From Helicobacter didelphidarum (GTDB lineage Bacteria; Campylobacterota; Campylobacteria; Campylobacterales; Helicobacteraceae), in assembly GCF_003364195.1 (NCBI RefSeq), contig NZ_NXLQ01000001.1, positions 248,001 through 312,000 of the forward strand: a stretch of 64,000 bases of DNA. Reading direction: 5' to 3'. Positions 57,175-64,000 of the stretch are shown here, piece by piece. A program made the position numbers and the translations under genes. How positions within the stretch are numbered: the first letter of the stretch is position 1; each line of letters begins with the position of its first letter. Under the pieces are notes generated by a model that was given only the letters and a program-made list of their open reading frames with translations, did not search any database and had not been told where the DNA came from.

Positions 57175-60045
57175 GTGAGCGAAAAACGATTATTTAATGA
57201 AGCATGGGAATCTCTTATCTATAATGAATGTGAAAATCGTGGATATTTTGAAACAGATGGCAATATAACATTACAAAATGCAAGAATACAAAAAGAATCG
57301 CAACTATCATCAAAATTTGAGAACAAAAATAATATTATAGAATCTCATGATTTTGAAGTGAACGAACAAAAAAATACTTTTTGTGTTATGATGCCACCAC
57401 CGAATGTAACAGGAGTGTTGCACATTGGACATGCTCTCACTTTTACTTTACAAGATATTATTGTGCGATATAAGCGCATGGATGGATTTAAAACACTTTG
57501 GCAACCTGGATTAGATCATGCAGGTATTGCTACACAAAATGTTGTAGAAAAACAACTTTTATCCCAAGGTATCACAAAAGAGCAATTGGGGCGAGAAGCA
57601 TTTATTAAAAAAGTATGGGAATGGAAAGAAGAGAGCGGCGGTAAGATTCTTGAACAAATGCGTACTATGGGATTTTCCCCAGCATTTAAACGCACTCGTT
57701 TTACTATGGATGTAGGACTTGCAAATGCAGTAAAAAGAACTTTTGTTACATGGTATAATAAAGGATTAATTTATCGTGGGGAACGTATGATAAATTGGTG
57801 TACTCATGATGGGGCATTAAGTGATATTGAGGTAGATTATAAGGAAAATAAGGGAAAGCTTTATTATCTACGCTATGAAATTGTTGATAAAGATTTAGAT
57901 TGTAAGAATGACACAAATACGCAAAATCTTTTATCTGATAAAACAATGCCATATACGCTTCCATATCTCATTGTAGCAACAACAAGACCAGAGACATATT
58001 TTGGGGATACAGCAGTTATGGTTAATCCAAATGATTTGCGATATAAGCATTTAATTGGAAAAAAAGTGTCTCTTCCACTTATTCAAAAGCAAATACCAAT
58101 CATCGCAGATTCTCATGTTGATATGGATTTTGGGACAGGTGCAGTAAAAGTTACACCAGCACATGACTTAAATGACTATGAGGTAGGATTACGGCATAAT
58201 TTAGAACAGATTATCATTTTTGATTCAAAGGGTATTTTAAATGATAAATGTGTGCAATTTTGTGGATTGGAGCGTTTGGAGGCACGAGAAAAGATTGTTG
58301 TAGAGTTACAGCAATATGGTGCAATAGAAAAAATTGAAGAGTATGAAAATAAAGTTGGAATCTGTTATCGTTGTGGAAATGTAATTGAACCATATATTTC
58401 GAAGCAATGGTTTGTAAAGGCTGAAATAGCAAAAGGTGCAATACAACGAATAGCACAAGATGAAGCAAAATTTTATCCGGCACAATGGAAAAATAATTAT
58501 AATGCTTGGATGCGTGATTTGCGTGATTGGTGCATTAGTCGTCAATTATGGTGGGGACATAGAATCCCAGTATTTTATTGTAAGTGTGGCTATGAATTTG
58601 CAAGTGAGGAGGAAAGTCCTCTATGCCCTCGTTGCAACACAGACAATCTTGCACAAGATGACGATGTATTGGATACTTGGTTTAGTTCGGCTCTCTGGAG
58701 TCATAGCACACTTGGTTATGGCAATGGTAAATTTGGAAAAGGTAGTTTATGGCATGAGAATGATTTGGAAGATTTTCACCCAAATTCTTTACTTATAACT
58801 GGTTTTGATATTCTTTTCTTTTGGGTTGCTCGTATGTTATTGGCAGCAGATTCTAATATAAAAGAAATTGCTTTTAAAGATATTTACCTCCATGCTTTGG
58901 TATTAGATTCTAAAGGGCAGAAAATGTCAAAGAGTAAGGGTAATGTGATTGATCCTCTTGTATTATGCAGGAAATTTAGTCCTGATATTGTGCGTTTTAG
59001 TCTCGCATATCTTTGTATTCAGGGGCGCGATATTCGTTTGAATGAAAAGCAACTAGAAATCACGCGTAATTTCACCAACAAGATTGTGAATGCAATGAAA
59101 TTTCTCCAACTCTATGCGAGTCAGTTGGATTCTAATTATTCTTTTATTGAGCGACAAAGTCTTGGGGAATATACGAGTGTGCTTGGTATTTTTATGAAAT
59201 CTCGTCTTAATCTTGCGATTACAGAATCTCGTCTTGCACTTGCAGATTATCGTTTTGATTTATATGCGAGCATTCTTTATAAATTTTTGTGGAATGAATT
59301 TTGTGATATTGGTATTGAATATGCGAAAGTAGAAAAGCAAAGTGTTTTTGAACTTGCAAGTATTTTAATAGAATCTATGAAGCTCCTTCACCCATTAATG
59401 CCATTTTTAAGCGAATATATATTTCATACGCTTTTGGGACATAATATTGAGCATGGATTAGGCAATTATCAATCTATCATGATAGAATCTTTTCCATATG
59501 AGAGTACAAGACATAAAGGATATGAACAATCCTTTAAAATCATTGGTGATTGCATTACAACTATTCGACGTATGCGTATCAATTTGGATATTGGTGGAAA
59601 TGAGATAGAATCTGTTTCTATTGTATTACATAAAGATTTAGAGAATATCATTCATGATTCAGACTTTAATGAATATGATTTCACTTTTTTACGAAAAATT
59701 GGGTTAAGTTTTATTACAAAATTAGCAAAAGTTAAACATATTGTTTTAGTAGATTCTAAACCAGAATCTTGTATTTCAGATATTGGTGAGTATGCACAAA
59801 TTTTTATAGAATCTAAAAATCTTGATTTAGAAGGATTGCGTTCTAGGTTATGCCAACAAGAAGCAAAGATTGCTAAAGAAATTACAAAATTACACTCTAT
59901 GTTAAAAAATGATAAGTTTATTGCAAATGCACCACAAGAAGTAGTAGAGAGTAATCAAAAAGCATTGCGTGAGTTAGAAGACAAGCAAATAAAAATAAAA
60001 GCTGAACTTGCAGAATTATCTACTACTATAAATGAAATAAAATAG
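57175..60045 (+). CDS. valS: Valyl-tRNA synthetase
   Basis: Charges tRNA-Val and edits threonine. It has 956 residues starting at a GTG behind AAGAGGT. Present: PPPNVTGVLHIGHALTFTLQD (HIGH type), the editing domain with TRPETYFGDTAVMVNP and DFGTGAVKVTPAHDLNDYEVG, GQKMSKSKGNVIDP (KMSKS), cysteine pairs CYRCGN and CKCGYEFA...CPRCN, an anticodon domain and the C-terminal coiled coil (QQEAKIAKEITKLHSML). Directly after the membrane protein gene. Confidence 0.98.
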   Translation: MSEKRLFNEAWESLIYNECENRGYFETDGNITLQNARIQKESQLSSKFENKNNIIESHDFEVNEQKNTFCVMMPPPNVTGVLHIGHALTFTLQDIIVRYKRMDGFKTLWQPGLDHAGIATQNVVEKQLLSQGITKEQLGREAFIKKVWEWKEESGGKILEQMRTMGFSPAFKRTRFTMDVGLANAVKRTFVTWYNKGLIYRGERMINWCTHDGALSDIEVDYKENKGKLYYLRYEIVDKDLDCKNDTNTQNLLSDKTMPYTLPYLIVATTRPETYFGDTAVMVNPNDLRYKHLIGKKVSLPLIQKQIPIIADSHVDMDFGTGAVKVTPAHDLNDYEVGLRHNLEQIIIFDSKGILNDKCVQFCGLERLEAREKIVVELQQYGAIEKIEEYENKVGICYRCGNVIEPYISKQWFVKAEIAKGAIQRIAQDEAKFYPAQWKNNYNAWMRDLRDWCISRQLWWGHRIPVFYCKCGYEFASEEESPLCPRCNTDNLAQDDDVLDTWFSSALWSHSTLGYGNGKFGKGSLWHENDLEDFHPNSLLITGFDILFFWVARMLLAADSNIKEIAFKDIYLHALVLDSKGQKMSKSKGNVIDPLVLCRKFSPDIVRFSLAYLCIQGRDIRLNEKQLEITRNFTNKIVNAMKFLQLYASQLDSNYSFIERQSLGEYTSVLGIFMKSRLNLAITESRLALADYRFDLYASILYKFLWNEFCDIGIEYAKVEKQSVFELASILIESMKLLHPLMPFLSEYIFHTLLGHNIEHGLGNYQSIMIESFPYESTRHKGYEQSFKIIGDCITTIRRMRINLDIGGNEIESVSIVLHKDLENIIHDSDFNEYDFTFLRKIGLSFITKLAKVKHIVLVDSKPESCISDIGEYAQIFIESKNLDLEGLRSRLCQQEAKIAKEITKLHSMLKNDKFIANAPQEVVESNQKALRELEDKQIKIKAELAELSTTINEIK

Positions 60046-60342
60046 AATGACTGCTTTGAGAATCTTATAGAATATATTTTTGAAAGAAAATAATGTTTCA
60101 TAGTTACTACTCTCTTTGTCAATAGATAATTTTGTGAATCGATTCTAAAATAAGTTAATATGTGTTTTGATTTTCCCTAGAAATATATGAAGTTAAATAT
60201 CTCTAGATTATTTATAAATGATTCAATTTACAAGAAGTATTATGAGAAAATATATAGCATAGTATAAGCGACAAAAATTTATTCTTATCTTTCTTTGATT
60301 ATATTTAAATATTATTAAATTTATAAGGATTTCAAGTTTTTT

Positions 60343-61104
60343 CTAGATTCTTACAGGAATATTATGTTTTCTTAAATATTCTTTTAATTCCATAATACTA
60401 ACTTCCTGATAGTGAAAGATACTTGCAGCCAAAGCCGCATTAACACCAAGTTCAAATGCCGCTAAAATATGCTCTTTGTTTCCAGCACCACCACTTGCGA
60501 TAAGGGGTAAATCACATACCTCCATAGCAATGCGTAATTTTTCTATGTCAAAACCTAGTTTTGTTCCATCCGTATCCATACTTGTGAGTAGTATTTCGCC
60601 TGCACCGCGTTCTTTTACTTCTTGCAACCAATCTTGCATGTTGCGTCCACTATCATTACGTCCACCATGTGTAAAAACTCCAATAGTAGAATCTTGTCTC
60701 TTTTTTACATCAATAGCAATCGTAATACATTGTGTGCCAAATTTTTCTGCACTTTCATTAATAAATGATGGAGTGTTAAGTGCAGAAGAGTTTAAACTTA
60801 CTTTATCGCAACCGGCATTCAGCATATCTGAAATATCTTGCAAGGTAGAGATTCCTCCTCCTATCGTAAGTGGAATAAAAACTTCTTTAGCAATAGATTC
60901 TATGACATTTAAAGTTGCTTTACGTCCTTCGTGAGATGCATTAATGTCAAGAAAAACGAGTTCATCTGCTCCATAATCATTGTAACGTTTTGCAACTTCA
61001 AGGGGATTCCCTGCATCTTTTAACTGCACAAAATTGACACCCTTTACAACTCTACCATCTTTAATATCAAGGCATGGAATAATTCTTTTTGCTAAATTTG
61101 TCAT
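60343..61104 (-). CDS. hisF: Imidazole glycerol phosphate synthase, cyclase subunit
   Basis: With HisH it turns PRFAR and ammonia into imidazole glycerol phosphate and AICAR, linking histidine and purine synthesis. The 253 residues form a TIM barrel with catalytic Asp near the start (RIIPCLDIKDGRVVKGVNF) and ITIAIDVKKRQ, plus phosphate-binding GGGISTLQD and SGGAGNKEH. It is on its own here, away from other his genes, as is common in this group. Confidence 0.97.
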   Translation of the reverse strand: MTNLAKRIIPCLDIKDGRVVKGVNFVQLKDAGNPLEVAKRYNDYGADELVFLDINASHEGRKATLNVIESIAKEVFIPLTIGGGISTLQDISDMLNAGCDKVSLNSSALNTPSFINESAEKFGTQCITIAIDVKKRQDSTIGVFTHGGRNDSGRNMQDWLQEVKERGAGEILLTSMDTDGTKLGFDIEKLRIAMEVCDLPLIASGGAGNKEHILAAFELGVNAALAASIFHYQEVSIMELKEYLRKHNIPVRI

Positions 61105-61155
61105 AATTACCTTTACTTCATAATTAAAAATAGATATAATTTCAAAGATAAAAGA

Positions 61156-61161
61156 ATTATA
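61156..61161 (-). promoter_or_regulatory. Predicted -10 box for hisF
   Basis: TATAAT on the minus strand, about 52 bases before the hisF start. Only pattern resemblance supports it. Confidence 0.35.
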
Positions 61162-61325
61162 CTAGAAAATATGTTTAATATGATTGTTAAAAGTGTAAAT
61201 ATAAATCACAATATGAACTTTTGTTATTTTATCATTGAATTTTTATAGAATATTTTTTAAGAAATTATAAAAACTTTAAAAAATAAAATTAGTTTTGGTG
61301 AAATAAGGCTTTAATGGAGGTGGTT

Positions 61326-61931
61326 ATGAGTAAAATATTGTTTAGTTTTTTTCTTGCTTTAACAATTTCCCTTACAAATGCTATTGGAGTGAATCTGCCA
61401 AAATGCATGAATGAAGAGGTAATTAAGGAACTTGAAAAAGAATTTATCAAAGAAATAAGATATGAAATAGCTGGAGATGATGAATTGCGATTGAGACTAC
61501 ATGATAAAACTGCACAAAATAATATTAATGTAGATACAAATGCAAAAGCTTGGGATAATGCACTCAAAAAACTTGGCACAGAAATTTTTATTTCAATTAG
61601 ATTTACAAAATTTATCACAAATAATACAGATAATCAAGCAAAAAAAGTTATATGTCAGGCTCAAATTGCTGAATTTAAATTATCATTACACGCAATGAAA
61701 GAATTCGCAAAATTTGTTGCAATGGAAACATTGATTGCACATCGCCAAGATTCAAAGAAGTTATCAAAAGAAGAATCTCAAGCATTAAAAGTAGCGATTG
61801 ATTCAGAAATTGATGCAGTAGCACCTTCAATGGTAGCAGAAATGGAAAATGCAATCAAATCACAAGTTTTTCACTATTCTGCACAACATACAGATGATGG
61901 TTTTGTGGTAGTTGAAATTCTTGATGAGTAA
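61326..61931 (+). CDS. Periplasmic protein of unknown function
   Basis: About 201 residues with a signal peptide (MSKILFSFFLALTISLTNAIG) and a mostly helical body with two cysteines (PKCMNEE; VICQAQ). I see no catalytic motif and do not recognise the family. The ATG at 61326 is preceded by GGAGGTG; a GUG/ATG frame opening at 61314 lies on that site itself. It sits between hisF (opposite strand) and rsmA, 136 bases before the rsmA start chosen here. Confidence 0.75.
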   Translation: MSKILFSFFLALTISLTNAIGVNLPKCMNEEVIKELEKEFIKEIRYEIAGDDELRLRLHDKTAQNNINVDTNAKAWDNALKKLGTEIFISIRFTKFITNNTDNQAKKVICQAQIAEFKLSLHAMKEFAKFVAMETLIAHRQDSKKLSKEESQALKVAIDSEIDAVAPSMVAEMENAIKSQVFHYSAQHTDDGFVVVEILDE

Positions 61932-62067
61932 TTATAATGGCTTTGAAAAAACTTATTATTAAGATAGCAAAATGCAACAACAAAGATTGATAAAGGATTG
62001 CAAGAGGAGGCATAAACAAGAAGTAAAATATTCATCTTGTAAAAATATTAAAGAAAAAGAAACTCAA

Positions 62068-62874
62068 ATGAAAGCAAAGAAGAGTTTAGGACAAAATTTT
62101 TTACAAGATGAAGTTATTTTAGATAAGATCATCAAATCCATTCCCTACAATGTGGCACAGAGTATAGAATTAAAAAAAGTGCAACTCATTGAAATAGGGG
62201 TTGGATTGGGTGATTTAACCAGAAAGCTTTTAGATAAATATAATGTATTGACTTATGAAGTCGATAGCAATCTTATCGCACGGGCAAAGCGAGTATTGAA
62301 TGAATTTTTAGTAAATAAGCGACTTACTCTTGAAGAAGCAGATGTATTAAAGATTTGTAAGGGCAATGGTTATTTATTTGAAAGCGAATATTTTTTGGTA
62401 TCAAATCTCCCTTATTATATTGCAACACCTATTATTTTGCGTGCAATGAGAGATAAACAATGTTGTGGTTTTCTCGTTATGACTCAACGAGAAGTTGCAC
62501 AGAAATTTTGTGCAAAAGTTTCAAGTAAAGATTTTTGTGCTCTGAGTGTTCTTTCAGAGTCTTATGGCACTATTTCTTATCTGTTTGAGGTTTCTCCACA
62601 ATGCTTTATACCTCAACCAAAAGTGTATTCGGCTGTATTTTGTTTTGAGAGATTTTCAAAAGAGATTCCAGATAATTTAGAATTGCTTTTGAAACATGCT
62701 TTTAAAAGCCCGAGAAAAAAGCTTTTTTCTAATTTAATGGATATGTTATCAAAGCAAGATATGCAGAAAATCTTTTATGCATTAAATTTGCGAAACGATA
62801 TTCGCCCACATGAGGTATCAACGCAAACATATCTCTCAATAGCACAATTATTAGGTAATAATTTAAAGGAATAA
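62068..62874 (+). CDS. rsmA: 16S rRNA dimethyladenosine transferase
   Basis: Dimethylates A1518 and A1519 in 16S rRNA, a late check in 30S assembly; also called KsgA. N-terminus KKSLGQNFLQDEVILDKI, SAM site LIEIGVGLGDLTRKLL, catalytic VSNLPYYIATPIILR, and the C-terminal domain with FIPQPKVYSAVF and SPRKKLFSNL. I choose the ATG at 62068, which gives the usual length (268) and N-terminus; the frame is open back to 61972 with a lysine-rich stretch. RNase J begins two bases after its stop, the same order as in H. pylori. Confidence 0.93.
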   Translation: MKAKKSLGQNFLQDEVILDKIIKSIPYNVAQSIELKKVQLIEIGVGLGDLTRKLLDKYNVLTYEVDSNLIARAKRVLNEFLVNKRLTLEEADVLKICKGNGYLFESEYFLVSNLPYYIATPIILRAMRDKQCCGFLVMTQREVAQKFCAKVSSKDFCALSVLSESYGTISYLFEVSPQCFIPQPKVYSAVFCFERFSKEIPDNLELLLKHAFKSPRKKLFSNLMDMLSKQDMQKIFYALNLRNDIRPHEVSTQTYLSIAQLLGNNLKE

Positions 62875-62875
62875 C

Positions 62876-64000
62876 ATGGATAACAAGGAAAATCAAATAA
62901 AACAGGCGAGAAACATAACAGGTGAAAATTCAGAAATAAAGAAGAATTACACACAAGCAAATACAAAAACGCATGGTATTAGTGCAAAGGATAAGACGAG
63001 ACATACAAATGGTAATAAAAATAAAAAAGTCAATGCACGGGAACAAGAACATGGAAATGACGACAGAAAACGTAACTTTAAGTCACAATTTAGAAGTGAA
63101 AATAGTGAAAGTAAAAGGTGGACAGGCGAAAATAAACATGCTATAAAAAACAATAATGGTTATGAAGGTAATGAAAAACATGATGATGGAACAAGAAAGA
63201 TTCAATCTCCTACTGAAAAAGGCACACTATCTTTCCATAAAGATCTTAAAAAAGGCGTGGAGTCTAATCATAAGATTCAAAAAGGCTCTCTTAATCCCCA
63301 TCACAAACTTAATTTGAATACAAATGCAAAAATTCGTATTACCCCTCTTGGTGGCTTAGGTGAAATTGGTGGAAATATGACTGTGATTGAAACAGAATCT
63401 AGTGCGATCATAATTGATATTGGTATGAGCTTTCCTGATGAAACAATGCCTGGTGTTGATATTTTAATACCTGATTTTCATTATATTGAAAGTATTAAAA
63501 ATAAAATTGTTGCAGTTCTCATTACTCATGCTCATGAGGATCATATTGGTGCTGTCCCTTATTTTTATAAACAATTTCAGTTTCCACTTTATGGTACACC
63601 GCTTGCACTTGGGCTTGTTGGTGCAAAATTTGAAGAACATGGTCTAAAACGATATAAGGGGCTTTTTCATATTGTTGAAAAACGTACACCAATAAGAATC
63701 GCAGATTTTGAAGTTGAATGGATACATATTACTCATAGTATCATTGATAGTTCTGCACTTGCTATTCGCACAGAAGCGGGGATAATTTTACATACGGGAG
63801 ATTTTAAAATAGATCATACCCCTATTGATAATTTGCCAACAGACTTACATAGATTAGCACATTATGGCGAGGAAGGTGTTATGCTTTTGTTAAGTGATTC
63901 TACAAATTCACACAAATCCGGTGTTACTCCAAGTGAAGCAAGTGTAGGACCAACATTTGATAATCTCTTTAAAAATGCGACAGGTAGAGTTATTATGAGT
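62876..64000 (+). CDS. rnj: Ribonuclease J (C-terminus cut by window edge)
   Basis: The main mRNA-decay nuclease of Helicobacter, with endo- and 5'-3' exonuclease activity. The frame starts at the ATG at 62876 and stays open for 375 codons to the window end. The metallo-beta-lactamase core starts at about residue 152: RITPLGGLGEIGGNM, the metal motif THAHEDHIGAV, HTGDFKID and LLLSDSTNSHKSG. The first 151 residues are a low-complexity, Lys/Asn/Gly/Glu-rich extension. H. pylori RNase J is known to carry a similar extension. Missing here are the rest of the beta-CASP and C-terminal domains. Confidence 0.95.
   Translation, partial: MDNKENQIKQARNITGENSEIKKNYTQANTKTHGISAKDKTRHTNGNKNKKVNAREQEHGNDDRKRNFKSQFRSENSESKRWTGENKHAIKNNNGYEGNEKHDDGTRKIQSPTEKGTLSFHKDLKKGVESNHKIQKGSLNPHHKLNLNTNAKIRITPLGGLGEIGGNMTVIETESSAIIIDIGMSFPDETMPGVDILIPDFHYIESIKNKIVAVLITHAHEDHIGAVPYFYKQFQFPLYGTPLALGLVGAKFEEHGLKRYKGLFHIVEKRTPIRIADFEVEWIHITHSIIDSSALAIRTEAGIILHTGDFKIDHTPIDNLPTDLHRLAHYGEEGVMLLLSDSTNSHKSGVTPSEASVGPTFDNLFKNATGRVIMS

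Noticed and set aside
1-64000. CRISPR arrays, insertion sequences, prophage or rRNA
   Set aside because: No regularly spaced repeats, transposase or integrase genes, terminal inverted repeats or rRNA sequence were found on either strand.

Overview
The window is about 64 kb of AT-rich (roughly one third G+C) chromosomal DNA from an Epsilonproteobacterium, almost certainly a Helicobacter. Evidence: a UPF0323-type lipoprotein, cysteine-rich Sel1-repeat (Hcp-like) proteins, a second FlgE-type hook protein behind a sigma-54 promoter, the order nhaA-yajC-secD-secF, and rsmA directly followed by an RNase J with a long charged N-terminal extension. The presence of purL (H. pylori has no de novo purine pathway) points to an enterohepatic rather than gastric species. 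Species identity cannot be fixed from the sequence alone.

Layout. 1-9349: partial aroC, a Sel1 protein, dgkA, an orphan RND pump, a PolB-like exonuclease, uvrC and a YagU-like membrane protein. 9575-23000: a TonB-dependent receptor with a palindromic operator candidate, an enlarged purL, ppsA, UPF0323 lipoprotein, prs, and the compact set nrdB-nitrilase-pcm. 23053-29423: tolC, then an accessory stretch with a HinP1I-like (GCGC) restriction-modification pair flanked by gene debris, a GC-rich UDP-glucose dehydrogenase and a second Sel1 protein. 29657-39479: ileS, a possibly frameshifted lipoprotein, flgE2, a NifU-domain protein, rsmE, a rhodanese, asd and tRNA-Pro(GGG). 39697-46517: a surface-decoration operon (below). 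46885-64000: nhaA, yajC-secD-secF, a TelA protein, murE, an SF1 helicase, a PilO-shaped membrane protein, valS, hisF, a periplasmic protein, rsmA and partial RNase J.

The most interesting region is 39697-46517. It has four tightly packed genes: a CDP-glycerol-glycerophosphotransferase-like protein broken by a G14 tract (phase-variable, OFF in this sequence); a 922-residue fusion of a YidC/Oxa1-like membrane domain with an alkaline-phosphatase-superfamily phosphotransferase domain; a fused LicC-LicA-type cytidylyltransferase/choline kinase; and a LicB-like DMT permease. No licD is present. My reading is that the cell imports choline (or a similar amino alcohol), activates it to a CDP-alcohol, and places it on a surface polymer by a transferase unlike LicD, with on/off switching by poly-G slippage. 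The enzyme families are seen in the sequence; the pathway and product are inference.
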